Shown here piece after piece: positions 13,085-24,732 of a stretch of 64,000 nt of DNA. A model generated the notes under the pieces. That model ran no database searches. It saw nothing but the letters and a program-made list of their open reading frames with translations, and was not told the DNA's origin. Each line of letters begins with the position of its first letter. The first letter of the stretch is position 1. Position numbers and translations under genes: made by a program. Source of the stretch: Metopolophium dirhodum (lineage: Eukaryota; Arthropoda; Insecta; Hemiptera; Aphididae); NCBI RefSeq assembly GCF_019925205.1, contig NC_083560.1, positions 128,127,062-128,191,061 of the forward strand, written 5' to 3'.

Positions 13085-13317
13085 ATGTAAATTGTGGGTA
13101 TACTAATTAAATACACTATTGTTTAAAATTGTTACTGTAATGTGTGACTGCACAATAGCTAACCAAACAAAACAAAGCTATTAGTTGTCATAAAATGCTT
13201 AAGCACCTGTTTAATAGTAAAAATATTTATAAATATTAATTTAGTGCAAGTACCTATCAAGGGTTATAATATTTTGTATATTTATATTTAATTGTATAAG
13301 TAACCGAACATTACACA

Positions 13318-13323
13318 AATAAA
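13318..13323 (+). terminator. Possible distal poly(A) signal of PRMT5
   Basis: AATAAA on the plus strand, 35 bases before the AATAAA of the convergent gene at 13358-13363. If used, the PRMT5 3' UTR would be about 1.15 kb and would contain the hAT-like MITE. Confidence 0.3.
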
Positions 13324-13357
13324 GCTGTATTGAACTATTTTTGACAGTTATACACAA

Positions 13358-13363
13358 TTTATT
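13358..13363 (-). terminator. Poly(A) signal of the convergent minus-strand gene
   Basis: TTTATT on the plus strand (AATAAA on the minus), about 300 bases downstream of the stop codon at 13663-13665. It would make the two convergent transcripts end within tens of bases of each other or overlap. Confidence 0.35.
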
Positions 13364-13662
13364 TTTTAAACTAAATAATGTAAAAAGTATATTTAGTATT
13401 AAATATTAATATATGATAATTAATAATAATAATAGTTAACATAAAAAAAGGCAATTGAATGTACACATTAATACTATAAGTAAAATATAATATCTTAAGA
13501 TTTAAATAACTAGAGTCAGAAAAATAAGTTGAACTTAGTAGTATAATATATATTATAATAACTCAAAAAAAATGTACATAGTAACTACATATTTAAGTAT
13601 TTTAACATAACATTCATACCATATGGAATCTATGCCATATTAAATTACTATGAATTAAAATT

Positions 13663-14075
13663 CTATAAATCTTTTAGATCATTACAAATATCTTCCAAAA
13701 ACATAGTTAATCCTTGTAATTCAATGATTTGTTGCTGTTTTCTTTTTTCAATTCTCTCATAATATTTGTTATTATATTTTATCTGTAATAAAAAATAAAA
13801 TAACTATTATAAATTTAAGGAAAATATCATATAACATATAATTTAAGTCATCTTACCATTTTTTCTACTAAGTTTATTAAGTAAAATATTGATGGAAAAT
13901 CGGTTTCAATTTTATTATGATGACACTGATTTAGAATCTGAAAAATGTTATGATTTTATTTTGTGATAAAATATTTGTTTTAACTTATGAAACATTTAAG
14001 TCTTACATTATTCTGGGGTTTACATTTTAAAGCGCATATTTCTTTAGAGGTAGTGCTGTTACTATTCGAATTTGA
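13663..14075 (-). CDS. 3' part of an unrecognised small gene, three exons
   Basis: Exons on the minus strand are 14007-14075, 13857-13937 and 13663-13782, with lengths 69, 81 and 120, all phase 0 and all with GT-AG borders. They give 23, 27 and 39 residues and then a stop. Perfect phase agreement across two short introns strongly supports a real gene. Every frame in these exons is shorter than 50 codons, so length-based ORF finding misses it. The first exon seen is Ser/Asn-rich with cysteines. The last exon is charged and helix-forming (YNNKYYERIEKRKQQQ), then an amphipathic stretch ending in DICNDLKDL, suggesting a coiled coil. No family is recognised. The 5' part lies upstream, above 14076, and was not found. 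It runs convergently to PRMT5. Confidence 0.7.
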
Positions 14076-15420
14076 CTGTAATACAAATTACACAAAACAA
14101 GGTATTAACTATATTTTTAAGCACATTTAAAATGAATCATACATTAGTCAAGAAATAAGGATTATAAATTAAATTAACATAGATTGTACCTACCTAACTA
14201 ATTTTTAATTTGAATTAGGTAACTAGGAATGGTATTATGGAAAATATTGTCTTTCATTAAAATAAAAATAATAAGTTCTGAATTATAATAAAAATTGTAT
14301 AAGTAGTGATTAATTTATTATAATAATAAAACCAGCTTTACAATAATTTTACAACATAGGCAACAATGACATTTTACTGATAATAAAATGGTAACCTAAT
14401 CTTAAAAGTATAACAATGCTTACTATAAAAACGTATTAATTTACAAAAAATAATATAAATACATTCTAAAAACTAAAAAAAAAAAATGTATACTAAAAAA
14501 CGACGTAGAATTTTTAAAATAATTTAGATTTGTAATAACCATTATAAGCAAAAAATTTAAAATTCAAACAATCTATCAGCCTATATTTCTAAGTATATTT
14601 TATTGTGTTGTATTACCTATGTGACAACTGTCACATTATGATTTTTTATGTTTTATTATTTATATTGCTATTAGTATAGTAATTTATACCTAGGTTAGTT
14701 GAATTAAATTTTTACGAATACATTGTATTTATTATATTTATATGTTATAGTTATACCTATAATATTATATTATTGCTATTAACTTCATGACTAGTGGTAT
14801 AAATATAAAATATGCAATAGTACCTAGCTTATAAATAATGTAAATGTTTTGAAAATTTAATTGTGTAAATAAAATATTAAAATATTCATAAAAGTTTCAA
14901 GTATAAATATTTTTGAAGACATTAAAATAATTAAAATAATTGTTATTCTTCGTTTAATTTTCTAATTTCGTATAAATTTAAAATTCAAATAGGGTAGCCT
15001 ACCTATAAAGAAAAATTGTTTAAACTAGGTATTATTAGAATTTTTTGTTTCAGTGTGAATGCCTTACCTACGACCTACCTATTGGTATATGTGGAATCTA
15101 GTATTAAATGTTCGAAGCCTTAGTTATAAAAATTGAAAATTTTATAAACTTTGAACTTCAGAATAATTTGTATCTACATTGTCGTGATTTTGAAAAATGT
15201 AAGAAGTCAAAAAGTGTATTTATAAAAAAATCGTGGCTACCTATGTATTTTTAATATTTTTAAACAGCTATAATTACAACTAATCTCGTAGGTATCACAT
15301 TTTTAAAATATTGATAATATTGATAGAAAAATCTAAAAGAATCCAAAAACGTCTAATGTGTAAAAATAGCTCAAAAATAATAAAATTAAAACACGTAGGT
15401 ATAGAAAATGGTGTGTATGT

Positions 15421-16264
15421 TACACTATTATTGTAGAAAAAATGCTTAGATTTTTAACTGAAACATATATTCTGGTAGAAATTCTCAGTAGGTACTTACA
15501 TTTCTTGTTGAATGGGAAAATCAAAAAAGAATTATTGCTCCAGCGTATCATCATGTTTTAAGGAGTAATATTTAGGCAATTCGCATGACATGAATATTTG
15601 GACATTTCATGTCAATATTACGCGAAAAATGAAATATAATATTTTTGTTTGCATAACTATAAAAACTACTAAAAGTGTTAATAAATTTAACATATTTCCT
15701 GAAGTTTGATTATAATTTCGAAAAAATGACTTCTAGACTATGCCTTTTAGTAATCACTTTTTTAAAAACAGATGTGCCCAAAATAATTACAAATGTAATG
15801 CAATTATTTCATGGAGTTTTTTAACTTACCACCGCTTATATTGTTACACGATTATTGTAGAAAAAATGCTTAGATTTTTAACTGAAACATATATTCTGGT
15901 AGAAATTCTCAGTAGGTACTTACATTTCTTGTAGAATGGGAAAATCAAAAAAGAATTATTGCTCCAGCGTATCATCATGTTTTAAGGAGTAATATTTAGG
16001 CAATTCGCATGACATGAATATTTGGACATTTCATGTCAATATTACGCGAAAAATGAAATATATTCTTGTTTGCATAACTATAAAAACTACTAAAAGTGTT
16101 AATAAATTTAACATATTTCCTGAAGTTTGATTATAATTTCGAAAAAATGACTTCTAGACTATGCCTTTTAGTAATCACTTTTTTAAAAACAGATGTGCCC
16201 AAAATAAATACAAATGTAATGCAATTATTTCATGGAGTTTTTTTAACTTACCACCGCTTATATT
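15421..16264 (+). repeat. Tandem duplication, two copies of a 424-bp unit
   Basis: The unit starting 'ttgtagaaaaaatgcttag' at 15431 recurs at 15855, a period of 424 bases. The copies run to about 15840 and 16264 with only a handful of differences, so the duplication is recent. Both frames at 15740-15934 and 16096-16308 are shadows of this repeat. A diverged relative, inverted and interrupted, lies at 32763-33715, so the unit belongs to a dispersed family. The 3' boundary 'ggtctaaaacgtatgaaaaat' at 16265 also occurs in that relative. Confidence 0.85.
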
Positions 16265-16547
16265 GGTCTAAAACGTATGAAAAATTCGTGTGCTGCAATT
16301 CTCTTTAATGAGCGTTTGAGATATTTTAAGTTAAAATTTAAACGAAATTAGATATTTTTAAACGAAGAACAAAAAAAAGAATTGAACTTTAAATTAATAA
16401 AAATTAATTAAATTTACCGTATGACGTATTACTTATCGTAAAATAAATATTACTGTCTAGGTAATATTATAATAGCAATATAAATGTATCATAAAATATT
16501 ATGTTGAGTAGGTATCTACATAATATCAATACTGAGTATACCTACGT

Positions 16548-16712
16548 AGGCTGACAGACCACGCGTCGTTGCTCAGGATCGTTTTTCGTTTGTAGGTAAT
16601 GATTGATCATTGAATTCAAATTTAACAGATACATTGCACTATTGCAGTGACTTACTTAATGGCGATATGCACTCGACACCTACTGTGCAGCAGAGTGGTT
16701 ACCTACATTTTT
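16548..16712 (+). repeat. Terminal fragment of a dispersed TIR family (right end)
   Basis: The string 'aggctgacagaccacgcg' followed by TTGCTCAGGATCG, and then a block beginning 'attgaattcaaatttaac', parallels the right end of the element ending at 50590 (CGCTCAGAATC, then the same block). Only this end is recognisable here. Confidence 0.5.
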
Positions 16713-18129
16713 TTTTGTTTCTTTTTTCTATTATTTTGAAAATAGTACTGGGAATTTTTGACTTTGACTTCCCAGTTGTACAAACTAGAATACTAGATTC
16801 ACGTTTTTATCAAAAAATATTTAAGAGTTGAGAATTTGAGTAAATTTTCTATCAAATCCACTCTGAAAATCTAAGTAGTTTTACTATTACAAAGGTGATG
16901 GCAGATGCAAAAAAACACATATAATTATTATGTCGTTGTCATATGACATAATATTTGAATGTTATAGGTATTATATTATGATATTTAATCAGTGGTTAAT
17001 TCTACACGCGATAAGTATTCAAAATTATATTTATGTCACTATACTTACTATAAGTTATTTGTCCCTATATTATAAGCTTAAAAAAATAAATAAATATATT
17101 GATTATTGTTATAATTTAAAAAAGAAAATAAACAGAAGATTTTTCTTAATAATAATTAGCTATACCTATTCAAATGGATTTTGTTTTAAAAATTCTATTT
17201 TTTTCCGTTTTAAAATAGGTACTTATCTACATTATAAACAACGAAAAAAATGTATTTTTAACACAAAAATTCACAACAAATGAAAAATGTATGTAAATAA
17301 ATATTATTATGATTTTTGTACTGTACCTCGAGCATTATCCATTTGTATTCTGGAATATATTCTGCGTTGAATATCACCATTTTAGTATTCCGTTTTGTTG
17401 AATCTATTTAGTATGTAAAAAATGTAAAAATAACGTGTTAATTGTACAGAGTCATTAAATCCTATTGATTATCCTCACCTTTTAAAGTGTGATTTACTAA
17501 CATAGAGAAACAAATAAGCAGTCAGGCACAATAATATTTGTTAAAAATTAAAATTGTATTATGCGTGTGATATAGCGTATGAGTTCCTACCTATCTCACA
17601 GCGTTTTTGTCATTAGGTTTTTGATATGTTCTCAAAGACACAAGTAAACGAACTGTAGACGCCGTAGAATGGTTTTAAAATAACTATTATACACTATTTG
17701 GTGAGAAATACAGATCTATTATTAAACCTCCATGAAGCCCAACCCTTCTTACATTGCAACTTTATTTCTCCAGCTGGCTTCTAAACTATAGGAAAAATTA
17801 TTACATAGGCCGCTCACATAGCGTTTATAAATATACTTAGCAACACCTACCTATATGGTCTGTATGGAAGGATTTTACGCATCCCAATTAGTTTGTATGT
17901 ATAGTTATGACACGGGCTTGTTCCATTTGTCCCTTATATTAACTATTTCAATCAACTGTCGCCAGTGAAATTGAAAATAATATCCCAAAGTATGGCTGTA
18001 ACGCCGTTATAATTTAAAACAACATTTACATTTAATACAATTTAATTAAGTCGGTACCTACCAACATGGGATTAAGTCAAAAGCTAGGTTACCTATATTT
18101 TTATAATTGTGTATTGTTCACAGTTATAT

Positions 18130-18860
18130 CAGGGCTTGCATATTTTGAATAAAAATTCGGTTTTATGTTATTTACAATTACAACAATACACAATTTTTGC
18201 GTTTATCGTTATTTAGAATTAAAACGTTATACAAGTCTTGCGTTTATCGTTATTCAGAATTAAAACGTTATCTAAGTTTTTCGTTTACCGTTATTCAGAA
18301 TTAAAACGTTATCTAAGTTTTTCGTTTATCGTTATTCAGAATTAAAACGTTATACAAGTTTTTCGTTTATCGTTATTCAGAATTAAAACGTTATCTAAGT
18401 TTTTCGTTTATCGTTATTCAGAATTAAAACGTTATACAAGTTTGGCGTTTACCAATCGTTATTTAGAATAGTGTTAATTCCTATCAAATTTATTAATAAT
18501 AACTAATGGGGATAGGTAATGGCCCGGATACGGAATATATTAATATAATCAATTCTAATGTCCATATGTATGAGATAAATATTTCTACGAAACCAATATA
18601 ACTTTTAAATAAATGGATTTTAAATTATTATCGTTTTGCGATATTTTTCGTTTAATAAAATTCTATAAATTTCGTTTTGCGTTATGTTTTGTTTAATGAT
18701 ATACCTATAATATAGTTTGTTAGTCGTTATGATTTGTTTTGCGGTATTTTATTATTTTTGATTATCGCTTTCTGTTATAATTACGTTTATAAATTGCAAT
18801 AATTATTTTGTCAAATATAACTTTATAATCATAACGTTATTATGACGTTTGCAAGCCCTG
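18130..18860. mobile_element. hAT-like non-autonomous element carrying a minisatellite
   Basis: The ends are perfect 11-bp inverted repeats, CAGGGCTTGCA (18130-18140) and TGCAAGCCCTG (18850-18860). CAGGG-type ends are characteristic of hAT elements. The 731-bp interior has no transposase but holds a tandem array (18198-18470), and the motif 'cgtttatcgtta' also recurs outside the array. No matching 8-bp target duplication is visible, so the flanks have decayed or the boundaries were altered. Confidence 0.6.
18198..18470 (+). repeat. Minisatellite, about six copies of a 41-42-bp unit
   Basis: The unit reads roughly 'cgtttatcgttattcagaat' + 'taaaacgttatctaagtttt'. Successive copies differ by a few bases, including an alternation of 'ttatacaag' with 'ttatctaag'. 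The array lies wholly inside the inverted-repeat element 18130-18860. Confidence 0.85.
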
Positions 18861-19686
18861 ATTTGGATTGATTATTAAAAAATTAAAGTGTATGCAAGTA
18901 CCCAGCTTTATATATAACAGCAGGAGTATAATACAATGTATAATTAGAACATCCACACTAAGAAACAATTTTTTCATCTTTTTCGTATAATAGGTATAGG
19001 TAGTTTAATAGTTGTTCTAGTCCAGTCAACGCTTCCAGCTCTTAACGAAAAAAAGAATGTAATATTTTAGGACCACAATGTTCGAAAAATGTAATTATAA
19101 TATTTATATAGTTATAATTTATTGATTCACATATTATTATATTAAACATATAATTATTAATGCATACCTGATACCTATTAATTAAATTATAATGTATGTA
19201 CTGCTGTACTTATAATAAATAAATTGTTAAATAGCTAATCTTATTAAATAATATTTAAATGTATGATTTGCGTAAAAGTCTTAATAAAAACGTTCAGTGT
19301 ATTTTTACTTTTAGGTACCTATGACTATACATACATTATGTACAAAATATTCAATATACAGAAACTATATCGATGTTCCACTGTACATGTTAATTGTGAC
19401 TATCTGAGTTTGAATTTGTCATACGAAGCTATAGAGCCGCAGAGGCTACCATACAGCAATACTATAATAGTTTGTTTTAAACTAAGTTAATCATGCGTAC
19501 CTATTTTAAATATTTAGATCTTAGATAATCCTATTATTTAGCTATAATAAAAACAAAAATTACCCACGGAATAATTAACATATTTTATTATACATACCGA
19601 AATGTGGAATGATAGTTTAAAAGTGTACAATTTAACTGTATTAGCAATAAAATAATAATTGTTACAAAAGGTCTATATATTATTAT

Positions 19687-19945
19687 TATTATTTTTTTTA
19701 TTATTAGGGTTAAGGCTTCAACTACTAGGTTATTAGCCTGTGGTACTGTAGATTTGTTTACACGTGTGTGTTTGTTTTGGCAGAATTTTTAATTTGGGCA
19801 CCCGTAAGTATATGCCATGCCGGGTGGGGGATGACGGCACTTGATCTCCGGACACCGTGACTTGCCCGAAGAAAAATGCCACCCGCAACCGAGGTATCGA
19901 ACTCGGGTCGGCCTAACCTTAGTCCGCTCGGCCACTCCGTCCCCC
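19687..19945 (-). mobile_element. tRNA-derived SINE with 14-bp target-site duplication
   Basis: Reading the minus strand, the 5' head resembles a Ser/Leu-type tRNA. An A box TGGCCGAGCGG lies at 19924-19934 and a B box GAGTTCGATACC at 19893-19904, which together form an internal RNA polymerase III promoter. The body continues for about 180 bases and ends in an A/T-rich (AAT)-like tail at 19687-19710. The insertion is flanked by identical 14-bp repeats CTATATATTATTAT at 19673-19686 and 19946-19959. Near the 3' end a hairpin (arms 19713-19717 and 19735-19739) matches that of the LINE at 43.6 kb, the likely source of its mobilising enzyme. The tRNA-like part lacks a proper anticodon arm, so this is not a functional tRNA gene. 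Confidence 0.9.
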
Positions 19946-20011
19946 CTATATATTATTATATTATGTTGATATCATGAAATATAGAATGAAATGATCGCAA
20001 AAAGCAAAGAC

Positions 20012-20330
20012 CAGTGATTCTCAACCTCACCACCCTTGGATAAAAATCTAAAAATCATAAGGTAACCAACATTAATAATTTCGATTTTATTTCGTTTTTA
20101 AGCTTCGTAAATTATTACATTACAATATTACACTATAAAATATACTAAATTATTAGGTAAAGCTGGATTTAAAAAAAATATGTATACAGTGATATCACTT
20201 ATAAGTTGTGATTAATTATACTTATATTGTTTAAGCAACAATTAAATACTTCTAACTTTATATTTTCCAAAACTTCACGGAACCCCTAATGCCCTAACCA
20301 TGTTTGTCGCACCCCGGTTGAGAATCACTG
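20012..20330. mobile_element. hAT-like MITE with target-site duplication
   Basis: Perfect 15-bp inverted ends CAGTGATTCTCAACC and GGTTGAGAATCACTG enclose 319 bp without coding sequence. It is flanked by 8-bp direct repeats GCAAAGAC (20004-20011) and GCATAGAC (20331-20338), identical at 7 of 8. The end sequence and 8-bp duplication are typical of hAT-derived MITEs. Confidence 0.85.
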
Positions 20331-20339
20331 GCATAGACT

Positions 20340-22700
20340 GTCGAAGCATCAAAGGTACCATCTATATGTAGTATATAAATATGTAATTTATAATATTACT
20401 TTTTGAAGGACTAATAAAGGTACTTACCACTAATCAGTGTCAAGTGGAGTATTATATATTTATATAAATATAAGGGGAACTGTGAGGGCATCTGGCCACG
20501 GTGCGGTGGTATATGACCTACATTGAAATGTTAGATTCAATTTAAATTTTAGCATACATAGTAATAATAGTTAATACTATTTTATAACAATATTAATATT
20601 AACTGTCAGACCTAACTAAAATTTAACAATTTGCTTGTTTTGTTTTTATATGGAATTGTTTAATTATATTCTTTTTGTTCACATTTGGTAATAAATAATT
20701 TAAAACAAGTTAAACCATTAATGTTGGTAAAATAACATTTTGTATTCAATAATATTGTATATCAATAATTAAAGTTAAGATTGTTACTTATTATACCTAC
20801 TTACCTACAACCTACGTCTTATTAGCTATTACTTATATTACTATTTCACTTAAGTACCTCGATAATTATAGATAAAATATTTGTTTTTTTTAGTTTTCAC
20901 TCGCTTGTTTATCTTGGGTCATGTATGATTAATCAAACACAGGTATCTAGGTTTTGATTATTTTTAAAAAGATTTCATTATTTTCTTCTAATAAGAATTA
21001 ATAAAACACATCAGAATCTTTTAAAAATATTATAAACGCATTATTATAATTTGAATGAGTATAAAGTATTTTTAAATATGTAGGTACAACAATAATAATA
21101 TAATATAAAATATTGTGGAAAGCGTATTTATATAGGTACCTACTTATTGATGAGCATTCATAAAGTTTCGTAGTTCAGAGTCTTAAAAGATTTTTCTAAC
21201 CTAAATTACCTGTCTTCGGTTGGTGATACAAACACGTAACATGAATTGTATGAAAATATGTATGAAGCAACCAAAAATAAGGTAGGCATTTTAGTGCATG
21301 GTAGCAAGTAGCAACAGATGGTTCGTAATTCATCGTACAAAGATAATACCAAAATATCGAGACTATTTTTCCAATGACGAAACACGAAAGACAAGTAATA
21401 AACGTACATTCATTTTTTCCAACTATTATAAAAGTACTATATACATTATAAATAATAATTAGATAGGATAATATACTTTTTAGATTTAGAACGGAGCGAT
21501 GAATGAATTATTGATTTTACAATTTTTTTTGTGGGTAAAAAATTGAGTAAAATTTGACAATGGTTTTCTATAGGCGTTTGAAGTAGCAAATTATTTTATA
21601 GTTTTTAAAATTTACACCTAAAATTTGATGACCTAATGTAATATAATGTATACTTCCATAAATATTTTTTATTTTTTGGTTCTAAAGTGGAGGTTTAAGT
21701 CTCATAAAATCAACCACTTGTAACAGCACCATATAGGTGGATTTGGTATATGTTCGTTCATAACTTTTAAAACATTCGTAGCTCACTCCTCAGTCCTCAC
21801 GCAGGTAATATTTTAATTCAATTTTAATTATATTCCAGATGCATAATGTCGGGGGCCCACATAATATGGAAATCCTAAGATAGTATGATCCAAGGGTACT
21901 AAATGTGAGTCCTGCAAATAAAACATTTCGTGTATTAAATTCACCCATTGCAGGTAACGGCCTATATTATACGGCCAATGAGTATATAAGCCGTTAGATG
22001 ACCGAGGTGAAAGGCGTCTTCAGGTCAATTCCACGGGGGAAAGGGAACATTTTATTTTTGAATATCTACCGCTTTGCTAAACAAAAACGTAACATCTATA
22101 TAATTTTATATATAATCTATATGTTTGACGTTTGTATCAACGGTCTGTATAATCAGCGTACAAACAATTAACAAAATGTATAAAATGTATATTTATCTAA
22201 TAGCAAAAACAGAACATCTCACGACTTATTTTCACAGTGAAAAAGTTATATCTTAACAAATTGTATCAATAATTATCGGAATGTTGCGTAAGTGTGTCTT
22301 GATGACGTGTCGTGTGTGTAGGGTGTAGCTTCGACAGCGCGGCCAACAGTCGATACTATTGTGTATAGGTACATGGTTTAAAAAAACGGCTCGCGCGTTT
22401 AAACACTTTAAACTATGTACGGCGTACGTACGTATGTTTATGTATTATACAATCTCACCACATTCCTAAAGAATAAACAGAGATCCCTTGAAAGATGATA
22501 ATAGATTATTACATAAACGATGGTGTTTATTTAGTCAAAATCCTACAGCAACGTAGTGAATCGCTTTCGGTCGTCGACCGCCGTATTATTGTATAATAGG
22601 CCTGCTACCATCACTTCAGTACCCTGTATATAGGTACCTACATACAACTGTCTACGCTATAATAATATAATAACGGAAACGATTTGAATTTTATCTGGCT
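20340..22700. other. Intergenic DNA
   Basis: AT-rich, with no recognised gene. A left-end fragment of the 'gattctgagcgaagcgatga' repeat family lies near 21482-21525 ('ttagaacggagcgatgaatg'). The minus-strand frame at 21206-21409 ends near a possible donor but shows no family, and was not called. Confidence 0.4.
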
Positions 22701-22722
22701 TCTATCATAAAAATAATGTACA

Positions 22723-22902
22723 TTATCTATATAGCTCATTCACGATTGCCGTTTTAATATCCTGCAAATAGTGATAGTTGATTTCGTTCTGCAGTGATGA
22801 GTACGCGCATTCAATATTGGTTTTCAGATCGTACGAATCATAATAATTATAATAAATATCACTGTTGTCGATTTTTACTTGATACTTAGTATTTGGTCTT
22901 GG
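22723..22902 (-). pseudogene. Coding-like minus-strand segment, terminal exon or gene remnant
   Basis: An open frame of 59 codons ends in TAA at 22723-22725. Many of its codons end in C or G, unlike the AT-rich surroundings, and its amino-acid make-up is protein-like (for example ECAYSSLQNEINYHYLQD). There is no start codon and no good acceptor at its upstream edge; a TGA lies at 22903-22905. No family is recognised. It could be the last exon of a gene, a decayed gene, or chance. It pairs with the next segment on the same strand. Confidence 0.3.
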
Positions 22903-23208
22903 TCAATACTCTCAATTGTTGAACACTGGAACCACAATGAACATTTATTTTAAAACTAAAAAATAACACGGAATACTTAATAATAATAATTATAATATAA
23001 CTATTGACAAATTCTAACTTATACTTTTGATCATTTTCCAAATTATATTTGCAATAATATTACAAATATTATATTTTATTTTAATATTTTTTAATATATT
23101 ATACGCATATTATTATACTATTATATTTAATTATTATTAACAACAATTTTTTATTACTATAATTAGTTTTCTATAAGTATAACAAATAAAGACCTAAAGT
23201 ATATAGTA

Positions 23209-23370
23209 TTAATTACTATCAAACTTTTTGTTTTGGCCGAAAAGTGAATCGGCCACAAAGGAAAGGGTACGTTTTTGGTCGAAAATGGCGATGCCCTCCC
23301 GAATAACGACCCTGTACACAGAAGGTACCATGGTAACATATTTTCCGTCTTTTATGGCTCTTTTATACAT
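23209..23370 (-). pseudogene. Coding-like minus-strand segment of 53 codons
   Basis: It opens at an ATG (23368-23370) and ends in TAA at 23209-23211. The composition is GC-richer than its flanks and protein-like (for example VYRVVIREGIAIFDQKRTL). A possible donor (GATA|GTAATT) just before the stop would allow splicing onward toward 22.9 kb, but reading phases to the downstream segment could not be reconciled. Another open stretch lies upstream on the same strand at about 23560-23770. No family is recognised. Confidence 0.3.
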
Positions 23371-24559
23371 AGTAGGTAGTGTAAAGTTCAGTTATGAAAA
23401 ATACAATTTTTTTTCCAGTGGTTATTTTTAAATAATCTTTTGTATACGTTTTGATCCTTCTACCTTCTTTTACCTAACAAAGCTACTGATATATGAAATT
23501 CAATACTGTGGTGGTCCCGAGTATACCTCGTAGTCGATTCACTATAATGGATGTATTAAATTTGAATTCAATGATTGATCATCGTACACAAAAAATGATC
23601 CTATAATTTTAGAAATTTGACAACGTTGGTGCCTGTATTCAATACCCAATCTTGATCTCAAAAAGCGAATCCAAACACAATCGGCGCCTACCTCTTTGAA
23701 ACAGTATCTACGAAAGGGGTTGTAGCCGTCATACCCAGCTTCACCATTGTATCCACCCCGTTTCTATATACATTTATCATAGTATGATAATATATTAAAA
23801 TACCGCGCTGAAATAATAAGAATCGTCATTTGTGAAACTCGTGTTTATCGATCACGGCGGGACGAGGAGTACCTACTGAGTAAGAATATTATAGAGAGGA
23901 ACGAATTTGAATCAACGAAACTAAGGTTTATATATTGAACTATAAAACAATGGTGGAAATCAACCATATAAAAAGATCAAGTTTAGCTAAAAAATGTATT
24001 TATTTTTAAGTTTTCAATTTAATTATTTATTTAATTTCTTAATTAACTTAAGAACTTATAAACAGTTTAAATTGTCAGTTGAAATAACTTAGTTTTTCAG
24101 TTGATTTAAAAATAATCCTTACAGGATGAGTTAAATTGTTTTTATTAACTTGTCCATCTTATAGATTATTATTATTATTAGTAATGTATTCTTTATACCT
24201 CTGGTTATAGTTTGTCGTAGGGGAACAGTATAATAACTAATAACACAGTAATTGTGCTAAGATGGGACAACAACAGCTCGTCGTCCGGTGATCTTCGAGT
24301 GTCGTCACACGCTTCGAAACGGCCGCCGCTTCAACAGCGACTATCGTCTCCTCCGAGTGTACCCTTCACTAAGTACCTACCGACGACGACAACAACGAAA
24401 TTATAATATTTTATACCGTTTAAAATACCGCGCCGGATGTGCGACGTAAATAGATGTCTTATGTTTTTTTAAAAAAATATTATTAACTCGATTGCATTTT
24501 ATTATTATTTCATCACGACGTGGTCCTCACGTCGACGACAAGCATATTATACCTAATTA

Positions 24560-24640
24560 CAATAGTCAATAATAATAATAGTAATAACATTAATAATAAT
24601 AATAGTAATAACATTAATAATAATAATAATAATGATAGCA
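24560..24640 (+). repeat. AAT/AGT-type trinucleotide repeat
   Basis: Runs of 'aataataatagtaataac' repeated twice, followed by (AAT)n. Low-complexity microsatellite. Confidence 0.8.
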
Positions 24641-24698
24641 CTGTGATGTACAACGGTGAAGAACGTTTGCCTTAATATAATTTATATTAATTTATTAT

Positions 24699-24700
<2 letters not shown>

Positions 24701-24732
<32 letters not shown>
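24701..24732 (+). repeat. (CA)n microsatellite
   Basis: About 31 bases of uninterrupted CA dinucleotides. Likely polymorphic in length. Confidence 0.95.

Larger units (their letters stand above)
14076..18129. other. AT-rich region with repeats, no clear gene
   Basis: It should contain the 5' exons of the minus-strand gene ending at 13663, but I could not identify them. The open frames at 16610-17283 are AT-rich and low-complexity without family character. The repeats at 15421-16264 and 16548-16712 are listed separately. Confidence 0.4.

Noticed and set aside
16930..17283. 117-codon plus-strand frame
   Set aside because: Tyr/Ile/Lys/Asn-rich, as random AT-rich DNA gives, with no domain and no splice context.
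19891..19945. tRNA gene on the minus strand
   Set aside because: A and B boxes are present but the anticodon arm and acceptor pairing are not. The target duplication and tail show it is the head of a SINE.
21206..21409. Minus-strand 67-codon frame ending near a possible donor
   Set aside because: No domain, AT-rich codon use and no phase-compatible partner exon found.
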